A DNA stretch of 64,000 nt from Zeus faber (taxonomy: Eukaryota > Chordata > Actinopteri > Zeiformes > Zeidae). Position 1 is the stretch's first letter, and each line of letters begins with the position of its first letter. Positions 1 through 11,440 of the stretch are shown here, one piece after another. Location: positions 27,568,352-27,632,351 of the forward strand of contig OY482849.1 in the NCBI GenBank assembly GCA_960531495.1. Reading direction: 5' to 3'. The translations under genes and the position numbers were made by a program. The notes beneath the pieces are model-generated. The model made no database searches and was not told the DNA's origin. It saw nothing but the letters and a program-made list of their open reading frames with translations.

Positions 1-683
1 CTGTTGTTTTCTCTATGCGCCAAGTTAGAGCCAAAGTCACAGAAAATGTGATAATGTGTTAATTATTATGATGACAGTTGGTGACACCGGTCTCATTCCT
101 GATCTTAACCCTTATCCTGTCAGTGAACAATGTCTCTTTTAACTAAGCAGTTCTATTTTTCAATGTTTCACATTTTTTATTTCGGGGGTTTTGGGGCTCT
201 GGACTCGTCCATGTCTGCAGTTGTCGCTCATCTCCGGCCTTTCATTCATCCCCCATTCATCTCTCCACCCCTCCACCCTTCTCGATCTCGTCATTCACTT
301 CAGATCTTCTTTTTCTATTAATTAATTAATTTGTTTATTAACCTGTGCTGTCAGCATGCTAGGCATACAACACAGAGTATTTGTATGCTATTGCATTTAG
401 GACGAGTTGTCTGCAAGTGGAGTTCAACCTCATCCAAAACCGTCCTGTGGACAACCTGTTGGATGACCAGAGCACAGCTTTTTGTTATATAGAGCCCCCA
501 CCAATCCCCTTATTTTGAGAACTATTTCCCATGTTTGGGTCTATGAACAACTGATCACAACTCCAAGAGGGGGAGATTTACCATGGGTGAGACAATTAAA
601 CATAGAACCAAACAGCATTTACACAGGAAACATAAACATTGGACGACAACATGTATTGGTGCAGCAATTGAGCACGTGGCCTC
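1..683. other. Unassigned DNA with a paralogous strip at its start
   Basis: No gene is supported here. The first ~110 bases (ctctatgc, then ttaattattatgatgacagt and tggtg.cacc) match the stretch at about 9838-9900, just upstream of the decayed odorant receptor at 9945. The window may therefore begin inside another duplicated receptor unit. The rest is AT-rich with short open frames that have no recognisable content. Confidence 0.5.
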
Positions 684-885
684 TTCCTGTCATAATTATG
701 GCAGTAAATGAGGGAGGAAAGGAGAGGACTGCATCCAGGAGGGTCCTGGGGTGCGGTCAAAGCAGGTGTTGGTGGTGTGTGCGTATGTGTGCGACTGGAT
801 CACCTGTATCAGTGTGTGTGTGTGAGGTGTCCACCGGTGAGTGTACAGGACTTATCTCAATTGGTTCTGGTTTATAAGGTCAGTG
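684..885 (+). repeat. GC-rich hairpin repeat, left arm
   Basis: This matches 11441-11635 closely (tcttcctgtcat, then atggca.taaatgaggg, ccaccggtgagtgtac, caattggttctgg and tataaggt). It breaks off exactly where the Gypsy LTR begins. GC-rich sequence of the same kind resumes after 5378, so the Gypsy pair probably sits inside one copy of this repeat. The repeat class is unknown. Confidence 0.65.
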
Positions 886-1267
886 TCATGATCTCTGCCT
901 TCATCTACCTTCCCCTCCCTCTCCTTACCTGTCTCATTAATCCAACTCCATTCACCTGCGCACACAGCTGTTCCAGATCTGTAATCTAACCACTATATAT
1001 GCCTCTCTCACCAGTCACCCATTGCCAGATTGTCTTCGATGCTTGCACCAGACTCTCCAGGGTTCTCCGGACTGATTCCCCACTACCGACTCTGCCTCGC
1101 TCCGACCACGTATCCTGCCTGCCCCTCCACCTGTCTTCTGTCTGTACTCCTCGTTATCGAACCTGCCTGGCCCCTGCCTGTCTTCCGTCCGCTCTACAAA
1201 TAAAAGACATTACCAAAATCCCTGCCTGTCTTTGTGCTGCAATTGGGTCCTAACCACACCCGTTACA
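886..1267 (+). repeat. 5' LTR of the plus-strand Gypsy copy
   Basis: It begins tgtcatgatctc and ends acccgttaca. It has an AATAAA-type signal (ctctacaaataaaagac) and a TATA-like tatatat box upstream. The sequence after it (tctggccaacaatggaccc) leads straight into gag. Its reverse complement recurs at 5042-5377. Confidence 0.8.
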
Positions 1268-3917
1268 GTACAATCTGGCCAACAATGGACCCAGCACACA
1301 ACCCCGAGTTGCTGGCACGCCTGGGAAGGGTGGAGTCACAGCTCCAACACCAGGAGGCTGTCCGAGCCTCCACCTCAGCGGACATTCGGCTAGCAGCAGC
1401 TAGCCAGGAGCAAGGGCTCACCACGCTAGCTGCCCAGGTCCAGCAGCTCGCCATCGCTCTCAGTCAGTTCGTCCCGCCGCCTGCTTCCGCGGACCCACCT
1501 GCACCAGCACCGGCCGGGCCTGGGTACTCCCTGGAGCACCGGGTGGGGGATCCAGAACGCTACGCCGGAGACGCAGACGGCTGTAGTCCGTTCATTACGA
1601 ACTCTTCCATCCTCTTCGCTCTGCAGCCCCACACCTTCCCCTCCGAAGAAGCCAGGGTGTCGTTCACCGTAAATCACCTGACGGGCCGCGCTTGGCTGTG
1701 GGGAACGGCCGAGTGGGAACGACGCACACGAGCCTGCTCCTCCTTCCACGCCTTCGCCGCCGAGCTCCGCAAGGCGTTCGGGGTGACATCACAAGGTCCC
1801 GATGCTGCTGGCGGTCCCTGGGTCTCAGTCAAGGGTCCCACTCCATGGTTGATTACGCGATCGACTTCCGCACCCAGGCTCGACTGAGCGAGTGGAACCC
1901 GGCAGCCCAGATTGACGCGTTCCTGATGGGATTAGCAGAGTACGTGAAGGATGAGCTAGTTTCCCACGACCTGCCCACCTCTCTCGTTGGCATCATTGAG
2001 CTTGCTACCCGTATCGACCGACGCAGCAGGGTCGGGGTTGGCCGGGTCAGCCTCACCCCAGAGGAGAAGGATAGGGTAGGGAACCTTGGACTCTACTGCG
2101 GTCTAGCTGGACTCTACATTTCCGGGTGTCCGGTAAAAGGGCCGGGCTCGCCAGTGAGGAAGGAGGTCCTGGTGAGCCACACCTCCAAATCCCCCTACAA
2201 GTTGCTTCGCCCCTGTATTGACTATCGCGGTCTCAATGACATTAAGGTCAAGAACCGCTATCCCCTGCCCCTCATCTCATCAGCCTTCAAACTCCTGGAG
2301 GGGGCCACGGTGTTCACCAAGCTCAACCTACGCAACGCCTACCATCTGGTCCGGGTTCGAGAGGGGGACGAATGGAAGACGGCGTTCAACACTGATGCCT
2401 TTTGGTCTCACCAACGCCCCCGCCGTCTTCCAGGCCCTGGTCAATGACGTGCTCAGGGACATGCTCAACAAATTCGTCTTTGTGTACCTCGATGACATCC
2501 TGCTCTTCTCCCGATCCCAAGCACGTCCACCATGTCCAGATGGTCCTTCAGCGCCTCCTGGAGAACTCACACTTTGTGAAAGCGGAGAAGTGTGAGTCTC
2601 ACGTCCCGTCCGTCTCCTTCCTGGGGTAGGGAGGGGGACCATCCAGATGGACTCCACCAAGGTTTCCGCCGTCCCCACCTGGCCCGCCCCGGACTCCCGC
2701 AAACAACTCCAGCGCTTCCTCAGGTTTGCCAACTTCTATCGGAGGTTCATCAGAGGCTACAGCACGGTGGCTGCCCCCCTCACAGCCATAACCTCCTCCA
2801 AGGTGCCGTTTCGGTGGTCCGCCTCCGCCAACCACGCCTTCCTGGCCCTGAAGGCACGTTCACTTCAGCCCCCATTCTGGTATTGCCTGACCCTGAACGG
2901 CAGTTTGTGGTTGAAGTGGACGCCTCCGACGTGGGAGTCGGAGCTGTTCTGTCCCAGAGAACCGCCTCCGACCAGAAGCTTCATCCCTGTGCCTTCTTCT
3001 CCAGGCGTTTAACCCCGGCCGAGAGGAACTATGACATCAGGAATAGGGAGCTTCTCGCCGTCAAATTGGCCCTGGAGGAGTGGCGACACTGGCTAGAGGG
3101 AACCCAGCTGCCGTTCCTGGTGTGGACTGAACACAAGAACCTGGAGTATATCCAGTCCGCCAGGAGACTGAACTCCCGTCAGGCCCGTTGGGTGCTCTTC
3201 CTAACCAGGTTCAATTTCTCCCTCTCCTATCGGCCGGGGTCACGCAATGTCAAACCTGACGCCCTGTCCCGGCAGTTCCAGGGGGAGGAGGAAGATGCTG
3301 CTGACCCTGACACCATTCTACCGTCCTCCCGTCTAGTTGCCACACTCACCTGGGAGGTGGAAGAGAAGGTCAGAGCCTCCGCCCAGGACCAACCTGGACC
3401 CAGCGCATGTCCGCCCGACCGTCTGTTCGTCCTGCCTGACCTCCGAGGTTCTCCAGTGAGCCCACAACTCCCGACCCACCTGCCACCCGGGGATCCAGCG
3501 GACGAAGGAGGTCGTTCAGCGTCGCTTCTGGTGGCCCTCCCTGGGTGAGGACGTTCGAGGGTTCGTCAATGCCTGCCCCACCTGTAACCAGCACCAACCC
3601 TCTCTTCTTGCTCCTGCTGGTCTCCTACACCCACTGCCAGTTCCTCATCGCCCCTGGTCTCACATCTCCGTGGACTTCGTCACCGGTCTGCCACCGTCTA
3701 GCGGCAACACTACCATCCTGACCGTGGTGGACCGGTTTAGCAAGATGGCTCACTTCGTGCCTCTACCGAAGCTCCCATCGGCCAAGGGCACCGCCGAGCT
3801 ATTATTGTACCACGTCGTCCGCCTCCATGGCATCCCAGTAGATGTTGTATCCGACCGGGGTCCCCAGTTCGCCTCTGTCTTCTGGAGGGAGTTCTGTGCG
3901 CTCCTGGCGCTCCCGGG
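886..3917 (+). mobile_element. Ty3/Gypsy LTR retrotransposon copy, broken (plus strand)
   Basis: Fossil LTR element. Its parts in order are a 5' LTR (886-1267, TG...CA ends, AATAAA inside), a gag-like region from the ATG at 1285, reverse transcriptase (~2200-2630, with PCIDYRGLN and FVYLDDIL), RNase H (~2870-3270, with [15 protein letters not shown] and PDALSR) and integrase (~3530-3915, with [10 protein letters not shown] and [13 protein letters not shown]). The protein motifs place it in the Ty3/Gypsy (Metaviridae) group common in fish. It is incomplete, has no 3' LTR, and carries roughly half a dozen breaks. It meets an oppositely oriented copy at about 3918. Confidence 0.9.
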
Positions 3918-5377
3918 GTGTTAACATCGAAACCAGAGTCAAAAAGTATGGCGAGGGAATGTGAGCCTTGGGGCAGCAGCCGAGTCTGGCACAGGGGGCG
4001 TAGGTTGGGGGGGGGATTTGGAGGTGTGGCTCACCAGGACCTCCTCCCTCACTGGTTAGCCCGGCCCTTTTACCGGACAACCGGAAATGTAGTGTCAAGC
4101 TAGACCGCAGTAGAGGCAAAGGTTCCCCACCCAGCGTCTCTCTTTCTCCTCCAGGGTGAGGCTGGCCTGGCAAACCAGCATGAGAGAGGCCTCACTCATG
4201 GGTTGACGGGCCGGAAGAACTGGCGGCCTGGAGGAACCTGGAAGACGGGTTGCTGGGCAGCGCTCCACTTGCCTCCGACGCCTCTCTCGCTGCCGGGCCT
4301 GGATGCGTCGGTCGACACGGGAAGCAAGTTCAATGATGCCATCGAGAGAGGTGGGCAGGTCGTGGGAAACTAGCTGATCCTTCACATACTCTGCTAATCC
4401 CATCAGGAATGCGTCATCCGGGCTGCCAGGTTCCACTCGCTCAGTCGAGCCTGGGTGCGGAAGTTGATCGCGTAATCGACCACGGAGCGGGACCCTTGAC
4501 TGAGAACCAGGAGACCACCAGCAGCATCGGGACCTGGTGATGTCACCCTGAACACCTTGCGGAGCTCGGCAGCGAAGGCGTGGAAGGAGGAGCAGGCTGG
4601 TGTGCGTCGTTCCCACTCGGCCGTTCCCCACAGCTGAGCATGGCCCGTCAGATGACTTACGGTGAACGCCACCCTGGCATCCTCGGAGGCGAAGGTGTGG
4701 GGCTGCAGAGCGAAGAGGATGGAACAGTTCGTGATGAACGGACTACACCCATCTGCGTCTCCGGCGTAGCGTTCTGGAATCAACACTCGGGGCTCCAGGG
4801 AGTACCCAGGCTGGGCCGGTGCTGGTGGAGGTGGGTCCGGGGAAGCAGGTGGCGGGATGAACTGACCGAGAGCGATGGCGAGCGTGGCGAGCCCTTGCTC
4901 CTGGCTAGCCGCTGCTAGCCGAACGTCCGCTGAGGTGGAGGCTCGGACAGCCTCCTGGCGTTGGAGCTGTGACTCCACCCTTCCCAGGTGTGCCAGCGAC
5001 GTGGGGTTGTGTGCTGGGTCCATTGTTGGCCAGATTGTACTGTAACGGGTGTGGTTAGGACCCAATTGCAGCACAAGGACAGGCAGGGATATTTGGTAAT
5101 GTCTTTAATTTGTAGAGCAGACGGAAGACAGGCAGGGGGCAGGCAGGATACATTGTCAGGGACAGGCAGGTTCAATAATGAGGAGTGCAGACAGAAGACA
5201 GGCGGAGGTGCAGGCAGGATACGTGGTCGGAGCGAGGCAGAGTCGGTAGTGGGGAATCAGTCCGGAGAACGCTGGAGAGTCTGGTGCAAGCATCGAAGAC
5301 AATCTGGCAATGGGTGACTGGTGAGAGAGGCATATATAGTGGTTAGATTGCAGATCTGGAACAGCTGTGTGCGCACC
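3918..5377 (-). mobile_element. Ty3/Gypsy copy, broken and partial (minus strand)
   Basis: Second copy of the same family, inverted relative to the first. Reading on the minus strand it has an LTR (5377-5042, its outer end missing), then gag (start codon at about 5020), a CCHC-like LCLYCGLA knuckle, and the start of the next region up to the junction near 3918. No reverse transcriptase or integrase is present in this copy. It is clearly non-functional, with several breaks. Confidence 0.88.
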
Positions 5378-5735
5378 CACCCACCCATGACCTGCGCAAG
5401 GGGTAGGCCTGCCCCATCGTAGCTGACCAGAAGCCCCACCCGATATCAGGCCCCAAGCGCCCATCTATGTAGCAGAGTGTGCTCAGCGCAGGGCACCCTC
5501 ATGTCAGTTCCCCCTGTCCCCCCGCCGATGACAGCAGGCCACCAGATATATCAGCCCACCTCCGACCCCGGCACCCGGGGCACCTGCCGCACCCATCGCA
5601 ATCGCCGCAGAGAAGCCGCGTAGCAGGAGCAAAGGCTGACAGCCACACCCTGCACCCCAACCCACACCCAGAACAGAGAGCAGGCACCCAGGGGCCCCCG
5701 GAAGGCACCCGGCGGCGGTCTTCCATGCTGGTTTT
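5378..5735. repeat. GC-rich repeat, continuation after the Gypsy insertion
   Basis: A block rich in C and G, of the same style as 11640-11940 (ccccggcacccggggcacc and similar runs). Long open frames on both strands come from base composition, not coding. It is probably the other side of the repeat that begins at 684. Confidence 0.5.
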
Positions 5736-6056
5736 GAAGTTGTTACATTGATAACTGGTGATTGATTTAGAGATTCCTTTTTCTTCTCTCCGTGTACTAT
5801 TGATATCACTTTAATTGAAAGGAAAATTTGTGGGAAAAAGAAGAACAACATTCCTGTTTCATACATGCGTCAGTATTTATTAATGTCTAAAACTGTTAAA
5901 TTGTGAGATAAGAACCAACCTGTGGACTTTCTTTTTCCTCCAACCATCCATCCGACTGGGAATTCTCATGTTCCCTGGATAACTTTCTCATTCTGCTCGT
6001 AGACCAAATCCATTGTTTTGTGTTTGTTGCTTCAGCGTGATATCCATCTCCCAGCG

Positions 6057-6206
6057 ATGAACATCTCCTCGGCCAACGTGACCCTGATGATTCAGTACCG
6101 AGACTCCTTCTCCAAAGCTGCGACCATGAATGTGATCATCGTTGCTTTGGGCATTTCCATCAACTACATCAATGCAAACCTCATCCAAACCTTCCGCAAG
6201 CACCAG
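6057..6206 (+). pseudogene. Odorant receptor 131-2-like, isolated exon 1
   Basis: Fifty codons from ATG (MNISSANVTLM...) to a CAG glutamine followed by a GT donor. The exon holds the extracellular N-terminus, with N-glycosylation sequons NIS and NVT, and all of TM1 (MNVIIVALGISINYINANL). Intact receptor exon 1 at 18562-18717 ends at the same place (...TF.K.Q then GT). The exon itself has no break, but no full second exon follows. The next receptor sequence, 3.7 kb on, holds only TM5-TM6. The unit is therefore probably dead, and this exon may once have paired with 9945-10391. Confidence 0.8.
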
Positions 6207-7334
6207 GTTTGGCTTCCCCCCGGCACTTTCATACCCGTGGAGAGGGAAGAAGGCCTTATCCTCTCCCTCTTTAATACACTTTATTTTAAATATGAAAAAT
6301 GCCAAACCAAGGTTTTTGGCAAAGCGTTAACAAACATTCATGTTTATTATTTTATAATTCAGGAGATTTTTTGAGGCAAATCTGTTTGTTGTGACATTCT
6401 TTAACTTGACCCTGACAGAAGATTTTTCCAACAATCATTTTTATTGATAATCCCTGTTGTGTTATATGTGCAGCTTGAAATTCCCTCATTTGCACCCTGA
6501 AGAACCCCAAATACCTCAACTATTGTTACGATATAACCCGATCAGCGACAACATTAAAACCACCACAAATAACAACTCATATTGTGTAGCTCCCCCTTGT
6601 TCCGCCAAAACAGCTGTGACCCATCCAGGCATGGACTCCATGAGACCTCTGAAGGTGTCCTGTGGTATCTGGCACAAAGACGTTCGCAGCAGATCCTTTA
6701 AGTCCTGGAAGTTGTGAGGTCGGGCCCCCATGGATCGGGCTTGTTGTTCCAGCACAACCCACAGATGCTCCATCGGATCAGACCATCCACATGATCTAGA
6801 AGAAAACGTGATTCATCAGACCAGGCCACCTTCTTCCATTGCTCCATGGTCCAGTTCTGATGCTCACGTGCCCATTGTAGGAGCTTTCGGCGGTGGACAG
6901 GGGTCAGCATGGACACTCTGACCAGTCCCATAGTCAGCAAGCTGTGATGCACTGTGTGTTTTAAAACCTTTCTATCATAGCCAGCATTGACTTTTTCACC
7001 AATTTTTGCTATGGTAGCTCTTCTGTGGGATCGGACCAGACGGACTAGACTTCGATCCCCACACACGTCAATGAGTCCTTGGGCCCCATGACCATGTCGT
7101 TGGCTCAGCGGTTGTCCTTCCTTGGACCACTCTTGGTAGGTACTAACCACTGGATACCAGGAACACCCCACAAGACCTGGCATTTTGGAGATGCTCTGAC
7201 CCAGTCGTCTAGAATCACAATGTGGCCCTTGTCAAAATGACTCAGATCCTTACGCTTGCTAATTTTTCCAACACATCAACTTCAAGAACTGACTGTTCAC
7301 TTTCTGCCTAATATATCCCAACCCTTGACAGTGT

Positions 7335-7739
7335 CGTGGAGAAAACCCCACTCTTAGGTTCTTTAAACAAATAGGGAGCGCTTGAGGTAAGCTGGATACA
7401 CAGATAAGACTATTTATTAAGAAATAACCAGTCTGAGTGAGGTCTGCAGAGTACTCTTTGGCTTGCAAAGGAATATATTATTTTCAAAGCATTGACTCAT
7501 CTTTGTCTTACTATTTTTCTGAGCTTACCACCATATGGAAATCGTTACTTAGGACCCCACTTTACCCCTGAGAGAGGTTAGAGGTCACTCATAGTGGGCC
7601 CCTCACCCTCAGCTTTTCAGAGCCTTCTCTGTTGAGACATGCATTCGTTCTTATTCAGATTGTCTGAGAAAATTGTTTATATTATGTCTAAATAAGTCAT
7701 CTCTTACTTATATTATATCTAAATATGTTATATCTTGTC
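7335..7739. other. Non-coding part of the DNA inserted in the Tc1
   Basis: About 400 bases between the broken Tc1 edge and the first recognisable L2 codons. No reading frame or known repeat is recognised. With 9160-9350 on the other side of the L2, it may be the remains of a further element. Confidence 0.35.
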
Positions 7740-9115
7740 TTCAGCTATTCATCTCGGCAGAACCAAATGACACCGTAGCCATACAGTCCATCACAAACTG
7801 TCTTCTAGCGAGAAATAAGTGGATGAGCAATAACTTCCTCAAGCTAAATGAAAACAAAACTGAAACCCTTCTGATTGCCCCCCCCCCGAAAAAAGGGACA
7901 TGCTACTTAAAAACCTAGGGAAACTGGCACCCTTGGTCAAACCTGAGGTTACAAGTTTGGGTGTCATTCTAGACTCCGACCTAAGCTTCAAGTCCCATAT
8001 TAACAAGGTGACGAAAGTTAAATTTTTTCACCTTAGAAATATAGCAAGAGTAAGCCCTTTCATAAACCAAAAGGATGATGAAAAGCTGATTCACGCCTTT
8101 GTATCAAGCCGGCTTGACTACTGTAATGCACTTCTCACTGGCCTTCCCAAAGTAACTACTGAAAGGCTTCAGCTCATTCAAAACTCGGCTGCCCGACTAC
8201 TAACTAGAACAAAGAGAGAACACATCATCCGAGTCCTGGCTGCCTTACACTGGCTTCCAGTTGCATCTAGAGTAGACTTTAAGGTCCTTCTCCTCATACA
8301 TAAAGCTCTAAATGGGCAAGGACCATAATACATCACCCACTCCCTTACTAACTATGTGCCCCCAAGAGAGCTACGACGATCTGGCCTGCTGGCCTGTTAG
8401 AAGCACCAAGTAATACACAGAAGAAAATCGGGAGTGCAGCCTTCGAAACTTGCCCCAAAGCTTTGGAATGCACTACCCATAGATATTAGGAAAGCCGGCT
8501 CGTTTGCCATCTTTAAAAGAAAACTAAAAACGCATCTATTCACTCTAGCCTACAACTAGAGCTCTCCTGCACTGCTATTTCCACTGCACTGCTATTTCCT
8601 ATCGGCTGTGCCTACTGTTTTATTGCTGTACCTACTGTTCCTAGTAGGCCTACCTCGACTTTTATTGTTTTATCAGCACTTTGTAACTCTACGGTACTCT
8701 AGTTGTTTTTCCCTAACGTGTGTCAGCACCTTGTGTCGCAGCTGTGGAGAGACAGGGCCGAGGTCAGCTGACATTCCAATGAAGGAGACTAGACACAGAC
8801 TGAGGGACAGTTTGTTGTTTTAAAATATATGTATAGGCCACAAATCTTTAGGTGTCTAAATAAGTAGACCAGAAACTGTAAATTAGAAACTGTGCTTTGG
8901 CTTGTTTTTAATCTTCTAATTCTTATGATTAATGTTTTTGATTTTGAATCTTCTAATTCCCTTGATTGTATATGATTAATGGCTTGATTTTAATCTTTTA
9001 TTCTCTGATTAATGTTTTTGAGTTTCATCATTGGTTAAATCTTCTACTTTCTAATGCACTGTTGTACAGTACTTTGAGTTGCATTTATTGTTGGAAAGGT
9101 GCTTCATAAATAATG

Positions 9116-9158
<43 letters not shown>
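7740..9158 (+). mobile_element. L2-type LINE, 5'-truncated
   Basis: It encodes the C-terminal half of a reverse transcriptase just past the catalytic YADD site (LQLFISAEPND, ARNKWMSNNFLKLNENKTE, then VTSLGVILDSDLSFKSHI and LTGLPKVTTERLQLIQNSAA, and VLAALHWLPVASRVDFKVLL). These strings are typical of fish L2/Maui elements. A frameshift after a poly-C run at about 7880 splits the frame. The 3' end is a (TTAC)n tail at 9117-9158, as expected for L2-group LINEs. Confidence 0.85.
9117..9158 (+). repeat. (TTAC)n tail
   Basis: About ten copies of the 4-base unit at the 3' end of the L2 element. Confidence 0.95.
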
Positions 9159-9159
<1 letters not shown>

Positions 9160-9427
9160 CATACAAACATAAATGTCATGATGTTGATTTGATTCCCCAA
9201 ACCTCTGCATTCCTTGTGTATGGGTGATTGATGGAAGGAGCAGCCTTCCTGCCTTCCACATCTGCTTCTACTTGTGGAACACTCAACACAAAGACATGTT
9301 TACTTGTTCATTGATTCCCTTAAAAATAAGCTTAAAACTATACTACAACAGGTGCCATTGGAACCAGATGATCAATGTTATTCACTTGACCTGTCAGTGG
9401 TTTTCAATGTTGTGGCTGATTGGTATA

Positions 9428-9944
9428 GAGAAGCTAGACAGCTAGGTTTAGTATTTTATAAATTCAGTGCTGGAATAGTTAGTCAATACATGTATTCTTA
9501 CTGTAATATAGGATATGACAACACTAACTTTATGCCTCAAAATGTCATGCTGTTTTTTTTTCTTCCAAAGAACATCACACACAATGTATGTCATTGGAGA
9601 TTCACAGAGAGAAGGGCACTATGGGACAGAGCCAAAAACACAGCTCAACAAATGAAATTGCACAATTTAAGTTGAGGAACATAGCACTCCAAACTCAGTA
9701 AGGATAACATTAAAAAATAACTGTGCAACGTTCTTTCTCTGTCACACTGTCCTTATCTTATCTCCAATCTTAACATTCAATGGTTTCAGAAGTTGATTTC
9801 GATTTTTTTAGGAGGACCTTCTCCAAATGGTGTTTTTTTTCTCTATGCAGCATGTGATAAGTTAATATTATTATGACAGTTGGTGCCACCAATCATTGTT
9901 AATATTGTTGCTTTTTGCTTCAGGTATGAGTAGGAGAAGTAACC
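9428..9944. other. Unassigned DNA between Tc1 end and receptor remnant
   Basis: AT-rich and without a supported gene. The segment at about 9838-9900 repeats the start of the window (see 1-110). The motif ttgctttttgcttcag at about 9908-9923 resembles a splice acceptor just ahead of the receptor remnant. Confidence 0.4.
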
Positions 9945-10391
9945 TGATTGTTTCAGTTTAAAACTCTACCAGACAGATCAACAGACAACAGTAGCGTCAT
10001 GTACAATCTGCAGAAATTCAAGCTCCAGGTGCTGCCCAATGCCATTCTACTGGCGACTATGCCCATAGAGTTGTGGAGTGGAGTTTCCTCCACAATCTTC
10101 TGTGATAGAACCAGCCTGTTTTTGGACACTTTGATGAATAAGAAGCACATCGTCACGTCCATGTTCTTCCTGCTCATAATCATGCTCAATCTGGTCTACT
10201 TGTACTTCAACAGCCTGTTTGTGGCCAAAGCGGAGAACACTGATGCAAAGAAGGTGAGCAACCCCATCCTACTACATGTCTTCCAGCTGCTGCTCTGCCT
10301 GCTGCCCTACGTCCTGCCCATGATGGGAAATGCCTTTGTCCAGCGTTTTTTGACATTGTCACAGAATATTGAACTTGAAATTATTTTATAA
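9945..10391 (+). pseudogene. Odorant receptor 131-2-like pseudogene, TM5-TM6 part
   Basis: The frame contains the second extracellular loop cysteine (STIFCDRTSLF), TM5 (SMFFLLIIMLNLVYLYFNSL), the family signature AKAENTDAKKVSN at the cytoplasmic start of TM6, and TM6 (ILLHVFQLLLCLLPYVLPMM). It aligns with residues ~170-270 of the intact gene at 18562-21757 (AKAVATDAKKARNTVLLHG). TM2-TM4 are absent, and the frame ends in unrelated residues before TM7. It is a decayed second exon, possibly partner of the exon at 6057. Confidence 0.85.
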
Positions 10392-11440
10392 CTTGTATGT
10401 CTAGTTAAAGAGCTTCTTTTAAGAAAGGTATAAAACCATTCTCCTACATATGACTTATTAAATGTAATTTTGACATTTGACATTAATCGTGTAATGCAAC
10501 GCTGAATTGGACTTTGAGGATTTTGATATCAATGTGCACATTCATCTCTGCTAGTCTTCCACTGTAGTTTCTATGTAGCGCCACCACGAGCTAGTGTTAG
10601 CATTGGCATGTAGGCGGAGTGATACGAGAGACGTAAAACCAGGAGAAGTGGTTGACGTTGAGAATATTTGATGTTGGTAAAATGTTTGGAGGCTGTTGCT
10701 TTTGTGTTAGATCTAGACATGTTTTGTGCACTATCATTGAATAAATGTATACATGTCAAAGAATCAATTTAAAGAATCATATTTCACATCATAAAACATT
10801 GATGAAAACTGTGGATTCCATCATCAATTCCCAAAAGATTAAATGTAGGTAGAGTACAATTCCCTCTTTAATCGTCATCATGTTGACATAAAAATTACCA
10901 ATTAACTTGGAACAAAAACAGTTAGTCATAGTTAAGATTGGATCAGGTGTTCCTGGAAGAGCAGGGTCTTCAGGTGTTTCTTGTAGGTTATGAGTGTCTG
11001 CAGAGCCTTACGAGCTGGGTACCTCCTTCCACCACTGGGGCACCACCCATGAGAAGAGTCTGGATTCAGGCTCTTCAGAACCAGCTTCTATCAGCAGATA
11101 ACCTGAGACCTCCATGACCTGAGATGGAGTCTCGTTGTGTTCTTTACTTTATTCCTCAGGTTTTTTCTCGATCCTCTTCATATACCTCGACTGCTGTCCA
11201 TACTAGGAGGGTCCCTTATACATTTCCCTTCTCATGGTTCTACCATAACACTTTGGTTTTTGTTTTTCCTCAGCAATCTGAGGGCTTCGGCATTTTAATC
11301 ATAAATTAGTATTATTTATAATTTTAGTAATTTATCATTTTGTAAAAACAATCCTGGTCTCAGCTCTTGCAACTGTTTTTTAACCCTTGTAATATGTTTC
11401 AACGTTTAACCAATAACCAATAACCAACCATTTCCTCTTC
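10392..11440. other. Intergenic DNA, no gene seen
   Basis: No open frame of substance. The part at about 10930-11110 (aggtgtttcttgtaggtt...ccaccactggggcaccac) reads like a worn dispersed repeat often found in fish genomes, but I cannot name it. The rest is AT-rich. Confidence 0.4.

Larger units (their letters stand above)
6532..9427 (-). mobile_element. Tc1-like DNA transposon, split by an insertion
   Basis: Common fish Tc1 element on the minus strand. Terminal repeats lie at 6532 (ccgatcagcgacaacatt) and 9400-9427 (gttgtggctgattggtata). The transposase remnant (about 7260-6570) keeps the N-terminal helix-turn-helix part (LVRLVRSHRRATIAKIGEKV) and WSDESRFLLDHVDG, the first DDE aspartate region. 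It then jumps to the C-terminal MEHLW...LKDLL, so the middle of the catalytic domain is missing. The element runs to 7334 (cccttgacag) and resumes at 9351 (caggtgccattgg). About 2 kb of foreign DNA including an L2 LINE lies between. Confidence 0.88.

Noticed and set aside
5479-5866. Open frames on both strands in GC-rich DNA
   Set aside because: Same repeat composition; no start context, domains or splice support.
9117-9158. CRISPR-like regular repeat
   Set aside because: A simple (TTAC)n LINE tail with no spacers; eukaryotic DNA throughout.
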